A stretch of DNA of 64,000 bases from Streptomyces albipurpureus (GTDB taxonomy: Bacteria > Actinomycetota > Actinomycetes > Streptomycetales > Streptomycetaceae), in the NCBI RefSeq assembly GCF_023701525.1, contig NZ_JAMQAW010000025.1, positions 138,853-202,852 of the forward strand, written 5' to 3'. Position 1 is the stretch's first letter, and each line of letters opens with the position of its first letter. Below the pieces are notes generated by a model. The model did no database searches. It saw only the letters and a program-made list of their open reading frames with translations, and was not told where the DNA came from. Positions 43,136 to 51,587 of the stretch are shown here, one piece after another. The translations under genes and the position numbers were made by a program.

Positions 43136-43693
43136 GTGATCGTCTGGGTGAACGGCGCCTTCGGCAGTGGGAAGACCACCCTGGTCGGCGAAGTGCACCA
43201 ACACTGGCCCGAGGCCTTGGTGTACGACCCTGAGCAAGTCGGCTATGTACTGGGTGACATCGTCGATGTACCGAGCGGGGACTTCCAGGACCTGCCCATC
43301 TGGCGCCGACAGGTGGTCAGCATGGCGGTGGGACTGGTGGCGGAGTACCAGCGTCCGATCTTGGCTCCGATGACGTTGGTCAATCCGCAGTACCTCGGTG
43401 AGATCTTCGGCGCCTTGGAGGAAGCGGGGGTGGACATCCACCATTTCTTCCTCAAGGTGTCCCCGGAGGTTCTGGCGCAACGAATCGACGCTCGCAGTGT
43501 CACGCCGCACGATCCAGCGCGGGACGAGGGTGTGCGCCAGTGGTGCAGGGAACAGATCGATCGATGTGTGGCGGCGGTGGACACCCTGCCCCGCGACACC
43601 ATCTTCCTGGACGGCGAACGGCCCCGCGAGGAACTGGCTCGCGAGGTGCTGACGCGCATCGGAGTGCGGTCACCGCGACCGGCGAGGGCATAG
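43136..43693 (+). CDS. TmrB-like P-loop ATPase
   Basis: A 185-residue P-loop protein resembling the Bacillus tunicamycin-resistance protein TmrB throughout: VIVWVNGAFGSGKTTLV (Walker A, residues 7-14), YDPEQVGYVLGDIV, DFQDLPIWRRQV, ILAPMTLVNPQYLGEIFGAL, FFLKVSPEVLAQRI and EQIDRCVAAVD. TmrB is thought to bind the nucleoside antibiotic tunicamycin at the membrane. GTG 43136 has AGGGAGAG upstream. Whether it confers resistance here is unknown. Confidence 0.85.
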   Translation: MIVWVNGAFGSGKTTLVGEVHQHWPEALVYDPEQVGYVLGDIVDVPSGDFQDLPIWRRQVVSMAVGLVAEYQRPILAPMTLVNPQYLGEIFGALEEAGVDIHHFFLKVSPEVLAQRIDARSVTPHDPARDEGVRQWCREQIDRCVAAVDTLPRDTIFLDGERPREELAREVLTRIGVRSPRPARA

Positions 43694-44045
43694 CACGGTT
43701 GGCGGGGCTCTCCTGGTGGGGCTTGTACGGCGGCGCCGAGCTATGCCCGTCCATCCGTTGCCCGGGGAGCGCGTCGGGGTCCCGCTGAACGCAGCTGCGA
43801 GAGCGTTCGCCTGCCCCGTGCCAGGGGGACTGCGTGCGGGCGGGAGCAGACCGTTGACGGCGTCGGTCGCGACTCACCCCGGAGAGCCGTCCCTTGGGGA
43901 GGGTCAGGTGCGAAGGAGGGACACCCAGGCGCACCCTCTTCGCTCGGATGTTCGCCTGTTCGGCCGTCAGCAAGGGGTTCGGCCCGCACCCCCGTTGGCT
44001 CAGCACTGCGCGCGTCCCGACGCTCGGACTGGCAGCGTGGGGCTT
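43694..44045. other. Intergenic, no gene seen
   Basis: About 350 bp upstream of the antiporter. Nothing recognisable. Confidence 0.4.
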
Positions 44046-45146
44046 ATGAAGACCGGCGCGCCACGGCTTGGATCGCAGTGGACGACGTGGGTGCCGCCCG
44101 TCGCGGTTGTCGCCCTCATCCTGGGGTGGGGCCGTGAGCTCCCCCCTGTCGCCATGGCGATCATCGGGGTCTGTCTGGTCGGTGCGGTCCTCGCGGCTGT
44201 GCACCACGCCGAGGTCGTCGCGCATCGGGTCGGTGAGCCCTTTGGGTCACTGGTGCTGGCCGTCGCCGTGACCATCATCGAGGTGGGCCTGATCGTCACC
44301 CTGATGGCGGGGGGCGGGGACAAGGCGTCCACCTATGCCAGGGACACGGTCTACGCCGCCGTCATGATCACCTGCAATGGCATTGTGGGGTTCTCCCTGC
44401 TGATGGGTACGTTGCGCAACCGCGTCGCGATCTTCAATGCCGAGGGTTCGGGTGGGGCGCTCGCCACCGTCTGCACACTGGCCACCATGACACTGGTGGT
44501 GCCGGCGTTTACGACGAGTCAACCAGGGCCGGAGTTCACCGGAGACCAGCTGGCCTTCGCAGCCGGAGCGTCCCTCTGTCTCTACGCCCTGTTCGTCGGT
44601 GTGCAGACCGTGCGGCACCGTGAGTACTTCCTACCGGTGCGGTCCAAGGAGCAGGCTGTCCAGCCGGATGACCATGCCCCGTTGCCCACTGACCGTGCTA
44701 CGTGGTCGAGTGCCGCCTTGCTGCTGGTGGCCCTGGTCGCCGTCGTCGGCAACGCGAAACTGGTCTCGCCGGCGATCGAGGACGGTGTGGAGTCAGCGGG
44801 ACTGCCGACGGCCGTGGTCGGAGTGGTGATCGCGCTGCTCGTCCTCTCCCCGGAGACCCTGGCCGCGGTGCGAGCCGCCCGCTTGGGCCGGATGCAGACC
44901 AGCCTCAACCTGGCGTACGGCTCCGCCATCGCCAGCATCGGGCTCACCATTCCGGCCATCGCCCTCGCGTCGATCTGGCTCGAAGGGCCACTGGTGCTCG
45001 GTGTGGACGCCACCCATATGGTCCTGTTGGTGCTCACGGCGGTGGTCAGTGCGCTGACCGTGGTGCCCGGACGGGCGACGCTGCTCCAGGGCGGGGTGCA
45101 TCTGGTGCTGTTCGCCGCGTTCCTCTTTCTCTCGTTCAGCCCCTGA
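44046..45146 (+). CDS. ChaA-type calcium/cation-proton antiporter
   Basis: A 366-residue, about 11-helix CaCA-superfamily exchanger. The two alpha repeats are clear: GEPFGSLVLAVAVTIIEVGL (near residue 65) and LSPETLAAVRAARLGRMQTS plus NLAYGSAIASIGLTIPAIAL (near residue 280). The central acidic residues expected for cation binding are present. It probably expels Ca2+ (or Na+) in exchange for protons. It is convergent with metX across a long hairpin. Confidence 0.9.
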   Translation: MKTGAPRLGSQWTTWVPPVAVVALILGWGRELPPVAMAIIGVCLVGAVLAAVHHAEVVAHRVGEPFGSLVLAVAVTIIEVGLIVTLMAGGGDKASTYARDTVYAAVMITCNGIVGFSLLMGTLRNRVAIFNAEGSGGALATVCTLATMTLVVPAFTTSQPGPEFTGDQLAFAAGASLCLYALFVGVQTVRHREYFLPVRSKEQAVQPDDHAPLPTDRATWSSAALLLVALVAVVGNAKLVSPAIEDGVESAGLPTAVVGVVIALLVLSPETLAAVRAARLGRMQTSLNLAYGSAIASIGLTIPAIALASIWLEGPLVLGVDATHMVLLVLTAVVSALTVVPGRATLLQGGVHLVLFAAFLFLSFSP

Positions 45147-45158
45147 CCGATGGTTGGC

Positions 45159-45209
45159 GGGCCCGGAGACCGTATGGCGGCTCGTCAGACGTACGCGGTC
45201 ACCGGGCCC
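45159..45209. terminator. Bidirectional terminator, antiporter/metX
   Basis: GGGCCCGG (45159-45166) pairs with CCGGGCCC (45202-45209); inner ACCG/CGGT extend the stem. It lies between convergent stop codons. Confidence 0.55.
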
Positions 45210-45221
45210 ACCACCGTTGGA

Positions 45222-46361
45222 TCAGCTATCGGTGAGCTCCCGCACCAGTGCGGCCACCTGTGCGATCTCGATGAGGAACCCGTCGTGGCCATGGGGCGAC
45301 CCGATGACCCGCAGACGATCGGCACCGGGGATGCGGTCGGCGAGCAACTGTTGCTGCCCCAGGGGGTAGAGCCGGTCGGAGTCGACCCCGGCCACCAGGG
45401 TACGGGCCTTCACCCGGCTCAGGGCGGCGGCGACGCCCCCACGGCCTCGACCGATGTCATGGCTGTTCATCGCCTCGGTGAGAACGACATAGCTGCCCGC
45501 GTCAAACCGGTGGATCAGTTTGTCGGCGTGGTGCTCAAGATAGGACTGCACCTGGTATCGACCGCCCCGCCAGGGGTCCTCCGCTCCCTGGGCCGAGCGC
45601 CCGAATCTGCTGTCGAGCTCGCTCTCACTGCGGTAGGTGACATGGGCGAGCCTGCGGGCCAGGCCCAAACCCCGGTGGGGCCCATGCCCGGGGGCGGCGT
45701 CGTAGTAGTCGCCACCGCGCCAGTTGGCGTCGGAGCGAATGGCTCCGAGCTGGATGTCGGCCCAGGCGATTTGCTCGGCGCTCGCCGCCGCCGTGGAGGC
45801 GAGAAGGAGGAGCGACGCGGTGCGATCCGGCTCGGAGACGGCCCATTCCAGCGCGCGCATCCCCCCCATGGACCCGCCCATCACCAGGGCCCAGCGGTCG
45901 ACGCCGAGCAACTCGGCCAGCCGGACCTCGGCCCGCATCTGGTCACGCAGGGTCAGAAACGGGAACGAGCCGCCCCACCGGCTTCCGTCATCGCGCAGCG
46001 AGGACGGTCCGGTACTGCCCTGGCAGCCGCCCAGCACATTGGGTGCGACGACGAACCAGCGGTCGGTGTCGAGGGCCCGACCCGGGCCGATCAGGCCGTC
46101 CCACCAACCGGCGGCGGAGTGCCCGGGCTCGGCGGGGCCGCTGGCGTGGCTGTCTCCGGTCAGAGCGTGGAGGACAAGGACGGCGTTGGACCCGTCAGCC
46201 GCCAGCTGTCCCCAGGTCTCGTAGGCCAGACGTACTCCGGGGAGTTCGCCGCCGGCTTCCAGTCGCAGGGGGGACTCCAACCGCGCCCATCGCCGTCGGC
46301 CCGGCGGAGCGCCCTCCTGCCAGGCCCCGGTCACGGGCGGCAGGAGGGCGGTCCGGTGCAC
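45222..46361 (-). CDS. metX: Homoserine O-acetyltransferase
   Basis: A 379-residue alpha/beta-hydrolase of the MetX family. It has LTGDSHASG near residue 68, the nucleophile Ser164 in GGSMGG, the Asp in GVDSDRLYP and the His in SPHGHDGF. It makes O-acetyl-L-homoserine from acetyl-CoA and homoserine in methionine synthesis. It lies 17 bp downstream of metY in the same operon and shares its structured leader. Confidence 0.95.
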   Translation of the reverse strand: MHRTALLPPVTGAWQEGAPPGRRRWARLESPLRLEAGGELPGVRLAYETWGQLAADGSNAVLVLHALTGDSHASGPAEPGHSAAGWWDGLIGPGRALDTDRWFVVAPNVLGGCQGSTGPSSLRDDGSRWGGSFPFLTLRDQMRAEVRLAELLGVDRWALVMGGSMGGMRALEWAVSEPDRTASLLLLASTAAASAEQIAWADIQLGAIRSDANWRGGDYYDAAPGHGPHRGLGLARRLAHVTYRSESELDSRFGRSAQGAEDPWRGGRYQVQSYLEHHADKLIHRFDAGSYVVLTEAMNSHDIGRGRGGVAAALSRVKARTLVAGVDSDRLYPLGQQQLLADRIPGADRLRVIGSPHGHDGFLIEIAQVAALVRELTDS

Positions 46362-46378
46362 GGTGTCGGCTTGGGGGT

Positions 46379-47737
46379 TCAGGAGGCGCCCTTGGCCGCG
46401 CGGAATCCGGATTCGAGATCCGCCTTGAGGTCGGCGATGTTCTCGACGCCGACGGAGAGCCGGACCAGCCCGGGCGAGGTGCCCGTGGCGGCGAGCTGCT
46501 CGGGGGCGAGCTGGCTGTGCGTGGTGGAAGCAGGGTGGATGATCAGGCTGCGGACGTCGCCGATGTTGGCGAGGTGGCTGAAGAGCTCCACGGCGTCGAC
46601 GAACCGCTTGCCGGCCTCGACGCCATCGCGCAGCTCGAACGAGAGAACAGCACCCGCGCCACGCGGCAGATACCGCTGCGCCGCCTGGTGCCAGCGATTG
46701 CTGGGCAGTCCCGGGTAGTGCACGGCCGCCACCTCATCGCGCTGCTCCAGCCATTCGGCGAGCGCCTGGGCGTTGGCGGAGTGCCGCTCGATGCGCAGAC
46801 TGAGCGTCTCGATGCCCTGGAGCAGGAGGAACGCGGAGTGGGGGGCGATGGCGGGCCCGATGTCACGCAGCAGCTGTACGCGGAGCTTGATGGCGAAGGC
46901 GCTCGGCCCGAGGGCGGGCCAGTACCGCAGTCCGTGGTAGCTGGGGTCCGGCTCGTTGAAGTCGGGGAACCGCTCGGCGTGTGCGCCGAAGTCAAAGGTG
47001 CCGCCGTCCACGACGACCCCACCGAGCGTGGTCCCATGACCGCCGAGGAACTTGGTCGCCGAGTGGACGACGATGTCCGCGCCATGCTCGATGGGACGCA
47101 GCAGATAGGGCGTGGGGACCGTGTTGTCGACGATCAGCGGGACGCCGGCGGCGTGCGCGGTGTCCGCGACTCCCTGGACGTCCAGGACGTTTCCGCGAGG
47201 GTTGCCGAGGGTTTCGGCGAAGAGGGCCTTGGTGTTGGGGCGGATCGCGGCGCGCCAGGCGTCAAGATCGTCCGGGTCATCGACGAAGGACACCTCGATG
47301 CCGAACCTGGGCAGCGTGTGCCGGAAGAGGTTGTAGGTGCCCCCGTAGAGGGAGGTGCTGGAGACGATGTGGTCCCCAGCGCTCGCCAGGGTGAGGATCG
47401 CCAGGGTTTCGGCGGCCTGCCCGGAGGCGAGTGCCACCGCGGCGACGCCTCCCTCCAGGGCGGCCACCCGCTGCTCCAGGGCGTCCTGGGTGGGGTTGTG
47501 GATACGGGTGTAGATGTTGCCGGGCTCAGCCAGCGAGAAGAGGTCGGCCGCGTGCTGGGTGTCCCGGAAGACGAAGGATGTCGTCTGGTAGATCGGCACC
47601 GCCCGCGCACCCGTGGTGGGGTCGGGCGCGGTCCCCGCGTGCACCTGCTTGGTCTCGAAGGACCAGCCCGGGCCGGGGACGGAGGCGGTGTCGTCGGGTG
47701 TGTGACCGGCGGCTACCGAGTCAATGGGCTGGCTCAT
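46379..47737 (-). CDS. metY: O-acetylhomoserine sulfhydrylase (aminocarboxypropyltransferase)
   Basis: A 452-residue PLP enzyme of the Cys/Met metabolism family. YTRIHNPTQDALEQRVAALE near residue 80 and HSATKFLGGHGT (PLP Lys near 230) identify MetY, and the extra length beyond about 400 residues is typical. It combines O-acetylhomoserine with sulfide to give homocysteine. ATG 47737 follows GAAGGAAG. The 300 nt in front carry a small ORF and stem-loops that may control it by sulfur status. Confidence 0.95.
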   Translation of the reverse strand: MSQPIDSVAAGHTPDDTASVPGPGWSFETKQVHAGTAPDPTTGARAVPIYQTTSFVFRDTQHAADLFSLAEPGNIYTRIHNPTQDALEQRVAALEGGVAAVALASGQAAETLAILTLASAGDHIVSSTSLYGGTYNLFRHTLPRFGIEVSFVDDPDDLDAWRAAIRPNTKALFAETLGNPRGNVLDVQGVADTAHAAGVPLIVDNTVPTPYLLRPIEHGADIVVHSATKFLGGHGTTLGGVVVDGGTFDFGAHAERFPDFNEPDPSYHGLRYWPALGPSAFAIKLRVQLLRDIGPAIAPHSAFLLLQGIETLSLRIERHSANAQALAEWLEQRDEVAAVHYPGLPSNRWHQAAQRYLPRGAGAVLSFELRDGVEAGKRFVDAVELFSHLANIGDVRSLIIHPASTTHSQLAPEQLAATGTSPGLVRLSVGVENIADLKADLESGFRAAKGAS

Positions 47738-47959
47738 GGTTCTTCCTTCGGATGTGGTGGTCGGTGTTCACGCGAGCGCTGGCTGGGACCGTGGACTACC
47801 CCTGCGGGGCCGGCTGTGCCACGGGCGAGGTGTGTGCCGAAGAAGGAGGGTGTGAGGTCGCGCGGCGCGCAATCACCCCCGCTGGAGGGTTCGCGAGGGC
47901 GAAGGAACGCTGGCGGTGGGGCCGCCCCCACACACCGGAGGCTTGATATCACCCTCGGC

Positions 47960-48043
47960 CTACCGCTCGGTTAAGGGCGATGCCGCGCAGGGGTGGTCGC
48001 GGCGCAGGAGCGCGTCACGCTGACCGTGCGATGGTTCGTACAT
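47960..48043 (-). CDS. Small upstream ORF in the metY leader
   Basis: A 27-residue ORF (starts MYEPSHGQRD, ends ASPLTER) whose ATG 48043 follows the strong SD GGGGAGGA at 7 nt. Such a good SD for a tiny ORF in a methionine-gene leader suggests real translation. It contains a single Cys and no run of Met or Cys codons, so a simple amino-acid-starvation attenuator is not evident. Confidence 0.5.
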   Translation of the reverse strand: MYEPSHGQRDALLRRDHPCAASPLTER

Positions 48044-48138
48044 CCGCGTGTCCTCCCCTGACGAGTGGTGAGCGGCCCAGGAGATCGCCCACTGCAACGT
48101 AACGACCCGGGAGCAAGCGGGGAAGCCTGGCCCCTACT

Positions 48139-48195
48139 TTGCCATACTGCCGCAATACCACGGCAATATTGGACAAATACCCGAATGTACGTTCG
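48139..48195. promoter_or_regulatory. AT-rich inverted repeats upstream of the metY leader
   Basis: TTGCC (48139-48143)/GGCAA (48162-48166) and TGCCG (48148-48152)/CGGCA (48161-48165) interlock, and the near-palindrome CGAATGTACGTTCG lies at 48182-48195. They lie 95-150 bp upstream of the leader ORF, a plausible regulator-binding region for metYX. Confidence 0.4.
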
Positions 48196-48376
48196 AGATA
48201 GGTTTTGGCCTGACCCACGGCGGGCCGCCAGAACGACTGCCCCCGCGATCGAACGGGCGGGGACCAGTCAGGACGCCGGCGAACGGCCCGGGCGAGCGGG
48301 GACTGCGCCCGCGCACCGGCACCCGAAAGCCGCGGGGTGAGCTTCCGGGCCGCCGGTCAGCGCGGGGCCCAGACCG

Positions 48377-48856
48377 TCACCCTCCCTGGATAACGCGCCC
48401 ATCAGGCGTCCCGAAGGTCCAGTAGCGACCTTCAGGCGCGGGCGGCAGGGCGTTGTCCACCAGGTCGGACATGGCCTGACCCAACTCGACGAGTGGGCCC
48501 GGTGCGACATGCCGAGCACCCCGCAGATGAATGGACTCCCCGTCCAGGACATTCCACCGCGACACCTCCGCGAGGCTCACTCCACCGCGTGCGGTGAGGG
48601 CCGCACCCGCATCCGCCACCCAGCCAAGCACCGCTCCTCGCTCTTCGACGCTGAGCTCGTCGAGTGCTACGGCGAGGCTCGCACCCACCACGGCGTGAAC
48701 GCGCAACTGCCGCACCAGCCCACCCCACCATGGCGGACGGGACTCCCCGGGGGATTTCTCCGCGATACGGACCGCTTCGGCGAAGAGGACCCCGAGTCCG
48801 ACGTCATAGGCCCAGAACAGTCTGTCCCCGAAGGACACAGGCACGGTCCTGCTCAT
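48377..48856 (-). CDS. Hypothetical protein
   Basis: A 159-residue soluble, mainly helical protein with no family I recognise (SFGDRLFWAYDVGLGVLFAE; VHAVVGASLAVALDELSVEE; a C-terminal WTFGTPDG). ATG 48856 is behind GGGGAG. Isolated gene. The sequence looks like a conserved actinomycete protein, not a known enzyme. Confidence 0.65.
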   Translation of the reverse strand: MSRTVPVSFGDRLFWAYDVGLGVLFAEAVRIAEKSPGESRPPWWGGLVRQLRVHAVVGASLAVALDELSVEERGAVLGWVADAGAALTARGGVSLAEVSRWNVLDGESIHLRGARHVAPGPLVELGQAMSDLVDNALPPAPEGRYWTFGTPDGRVIQGG

Positions 48857-49401
48857 CTCCCCCACCCCTTTCGGTTCGGCGTAACAGTCGTCTCCGCACC
48901 GCTCCAGCCCGGCGTGGAAAGCCGATCGGCAGTGCGCATCGGGCGGCGGCTGCCGGGTCGCGAGAACGAGGCCATCACTTTCGCAGAACTCTCGCAGATG
49001 GGGATTGGCTACCGATCGGCTCCCCACCGCGGCACGCACATCGCCGATATCAAGGATGCGGGCCGTGGGAGCGATCTCACCAGCGTGATCGCCCAGCGAG
49101 GCCGCGACTCAGATCGCCGCGCGGCGGAACCGATTTCGCTCATGCCACCAAATCCGCTCACTCAGGCGAGAGCCTCGGCAGCGGACGGGAAACCGATGCG
49201 CCGAAGACGGCCTGCTCGATGCCCAGTTCTCCACCCGGAACCGCTCCATCGGACAGGATGCCGCACCCAGCTGGATAACGGAGGAACGAGAATTCCCTGA
49301 TGCCATGTCAGTTCTCTTGGAGTGTTGACAGTAGATGCCTCACCCAGAAGGCTTCACTGCTATTCGAGATCCCGACGGATTCGTTCAGGAAAGGGTTCCG
49401 G
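48857..49401. other. Divergent intergenic region, no gene seen
   Basis: About 545 bp between the hypothetical gene and the beta-lactamase-fold gene. TTGACA occurs at 49325-49330, without a clear -10 at the right distance. Confidence 0.4.
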
Positions 49402-51249
49402 ATGACCGAGCGCGAAATGGGTGCAGGGATCAGTAGACGGCAGCTGGGAGGTGGCGCGCTGGCTCTCGGAGGAGCATTTGCGCTGGCTCCCCTTTCCTTC
49501 GCCGATGCCTCGACGGGAGGTAGTACCGCTATGGAGGGAATCCACAATGACTCGCTGTGGTCCGACGGCGGTGAGGAGGGGCCATCCAACGGCCAGACCC
49601 TCCGGCGCGGTACGCCCGGACGAGCGGGACTGATCGGGGCGCATCTGGAGCAGTTGGTGCTCGACGCGGAGGGATTCCTGGGACCCTCGCCTCGTACACC
49701 CTGGTACGCGGGCGCAGTGCTACTCGCGGGCCGTGGCGGCACGGTGGCGTTGCACCGCCCGATCGGGATGGCCGTGCGCTATGCCGGCTACGACGAGAGA
49801 ACCGACTCGGGCGTGGAGCTTCCCGCGGAGCGTCAGATTCCCATGGCCGAGGACACCGTCTTCGATCTGGCGTCGGTCTCCAAACTGTTCACCTCGGTCC
49901 TCGCGGTGCAGCGGATCGAGCGAGGGGAACTGAAGCTTGACGCCCCAGCCGCCTCCTACCTGCCGGACTTCGGCACCGCGGGTAAGCAGTCAATCACCGT
50001 ACGCCAGCTGCTGACCCACACCTCAGGGCTGCGCTCCTGGATCCCCTTCTACCGGGAGCCGACCCGGGAGCGGCAGTTGCAGATGCTGTGGAACGAGGCC
50101 CCCGCAAACCCACCGGGCAGCAAGTACCTCTATTCCGACCTCAATCTGATCGCCCTCCAGTTGGTGTTGGAGCGGATCAGCGGCGCATCGCTGGATGTGC
50201 TGCTCCACAAGGAGATCACCGCTCCCTTGGGAATGCATCGCACCCGGTTCAATCCACCGCCGTCCTGGCAGCCGAAGATCGCCGCCACAGAGGACTCCCG
50301 GCCGCCGTGGTCCGGTCTCGATCGGGGCCTTGTCTGGGGTCAGGTACACGATGAGAACGCCTTTGCGTTCGGTGGAGTGGCCGGCCACGCGGGGGTGTTC
50401 TCCTGCGCCTGGGACCTGGCGGTACTGGCCCGTACATTGCTCAACGGCGGCAGCTACGGCCGCTCCCGTATCCTGCGTCCGGAATCGGTCGAGTTGATGT
50501 TCACCGATTTCAACACCGAATTCCCCGGCGATGAACACGGCCTCGGCTTTGAGCTCTACCAGCACTGGTACATGGGGGCGATGGCCACTCCGCGCAGTGC
50601 CGGCCACACCGGATTCACCGGAACCAGTCTGGTGCTCGACCCGAGCACCGACTCCTTCTTGATCGTCTTGGGGAACTCCGTGCATCCGATCCGCAGCTGG
50701 CGGTCCGGCAGCGCTCCCCGGGTCGCCACCGCCAACCAACTGGCCCGTGCGGTCGCGGTGTACCCACGCCGAGGTCGGACCTCCTGGTTCTCCGGCATGG
50801 CCAACGCGGTATCGGCGACCCTCACCCTGCCCCCGCTCACGATCGCCTCGCCGGAGGCCCAGCTGAGCTGCTCACTGTGGTGGGACATCGAACCCGGACC
50901 TGACCGGCTGTTCCTGGAGGGCTCGGCGGATGACGGGGCGACCTGGCGGCCGATGCCCTTCGCGACCGTACGCATCGGAGCGCGCGAACCAGCACGGGAG
51001 CATCCGGATGGTACGGCTGGTGGATGGTCGGAGCGGGTGTGGCAGCGGCTGACCGCCGATCTCTCCTGTTGGCAGGGTTCGCCCCTGAGAGTGCGGTGGC
51101 GGTACACCACGGATCGGCTTCTTGTCGGGCGCGGGGTCTATGTGGATGCCATCCAGGTCAAGGACCGGGGACAGACGGTCTTTGACGAGAACCGCTCGAA
51201 GGACGCAGCCCTGATCGAGGCGGACGGGTGGACGGCGTCGGCGGATTGA
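49402..51249 (+). CDS. Tat-exported beta-lactamase-fold serine hydrolase with C-terminal beta domain
   Basis: A 615-residue protein. A twin-arginine signal (SRRQLGGGALALGGAFALAP) precedes a class-C-beta-lactamase/DD-peptidase domain. Its motifs are Ser158-x-x-Lys161 (ASVSKLFTS), Tyr244 (YSDLN) and His402 (HTGFTGTS, the KTG equivalent). About 120 C-terminal residues (LWWDIEPGPDRLFLEGSADD; GRGVYVDAIQVKD) look like the MAM-like domain that follows immune-inhibitor-A-type proteases. It is likely an exported esterase, peptidase or cell-wall enzyme rather than a true beta-lactamase. ATG 49402 has AGGAAAGG upstream; earlier starts lack one. Confidence 0.85.
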   Translation: MTEREMGAGISRRQLGGGALALGGAFALAPLSFADASTGGSTAMEGIHNDSLWSDGGEEGPSNGQTLRRGTPGRAGLIGAHLEQLVLDAEGFLGPSPRTPWYAGAVLLAGRGGTVALHRPIGMAVRYAGYDERTDSGVELPAERQIPMAEDTVFDLASVSKLFTSVLAVQRIERGELKLDAPAASYLPDFGTAGKQSITVRQLLTHTSGLRSWIPFYREPTRERQLQMLWNEAPANPPGSKYLYSDLNLIALQLVLERISGASLDVLLHKEITAPLGMHRTRFNPPPSWQPKIAATEDSRPPWSGLDRGLVWGQVHDENAFAFGGVAGHAGVFSCAWDLAVLARTLLNGGSYGRSRILRPESVELMFTDFNTEFPGDEHGLGFELYQHWYMGAMATPRSAGHTGFTGTSLVLDPSTDSFLIVLGNSVHPIRSWRSGSAPRVATANQLARAVAVYPRRGRTSWFSGMANAVSATLTLPPLTIASPEAQLSCSLWWDIEPGPDRLFLEGSADDGATWRPMPFATVRIGAREPAREHPDGTAGGWSERVWQRLTADLSCWQGSPLRVRWRYTTDRLLVGRGVYVDAIQVKDRGQTVFDENRSKDAALIEADGWTASAD

Positions 51250-51466
51250 CCCAGCCGGTGGACCGTGGTCCAGCGGATACGCGGTGGGCTGCGGGCGCCG
51301 GGACCCGGCCATGAGATCTCAGGCCCCGAGAACGCCCCGAGACGCCCTGGGAGATCAGTCCGTCGACGGCGTCATACGCCTCGTCGGGCCACTCCTCGTC
51401 GTCCCGTTCGGGTAGTCGCACAGCGATCAGGCGGTCGAGGGCATCGTCCCAGGGCGTCGTTGACAC
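51158..51466 (-). CDS. Possible small gene, overlapping the hydrolase 3' end
   Basis: A 102-codon frame whose GTG 51466 follows AAAGGAG at 5 nt. The first 45 residues (TTPWDDALDRLIAVRLPERD; EEWPDEAYDAVDGLI) look like a genuine acidic helical protein. The remainder is Arg/Pro/Ser-rich and lies antisense to the hydrolase gene. It may be a short real protein whose end has been extended by loss of its original stop, or a fragment. Confidence 0.4.
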   Translation of the reverse strand: MSTTPWDDALDRLIAVRLPERDDEEWPDEAYDAVDGLISQGVSGRSRGLRSHGRVPAPAAHRVSAGPRSTGWVNPPTPSTRPPRSGLRPSSGSRQRPSVPGP

Positions 51467-51587
51467 CGCGCTCCTTTCGTACGGCACATGCGGTGGGGCC
51501 TGGCGGCTGCCAGGCTAGAGCGGGGCAATCACCACCGGCCAGCGGATTTCCCGGGGCGCATGGTGTTTCCGCACGGCCTGGCGTACC

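Larger units (their letters stand above)
47738..48376. other. Long structured leader and promoter region of metYX
   Basis: No large gene. On the minus strand, after the small ORF at 48043-47960, CGAGGG pairs with CCCTCG to enclose GTGGGG/CCCCAC, and AACCCTCC then GGGGGTGATT follows near 47889-47873. It partly resembles riboswitch leaders of sulfur genes but does not match any class I can name. AT-rich inverted repeats lie at 48139-48195. Confidence 0.45.

Noticed and set aside
47738..47960. SAM-IV-type riboswitch before metY
   Set aside because: AACCCTCC and GGGGTG-like pieces are present, but the order and the remaining conserved core do not match the class as I know it. Kept as an unknown leader.
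48015..48218. 67-codon minus-strand frame upstream of metY
   Set aside because: It overlaps the better-supported 27-codon ORF in another frame and has no good SD. Its AT-rich start looks like promoter DNA.
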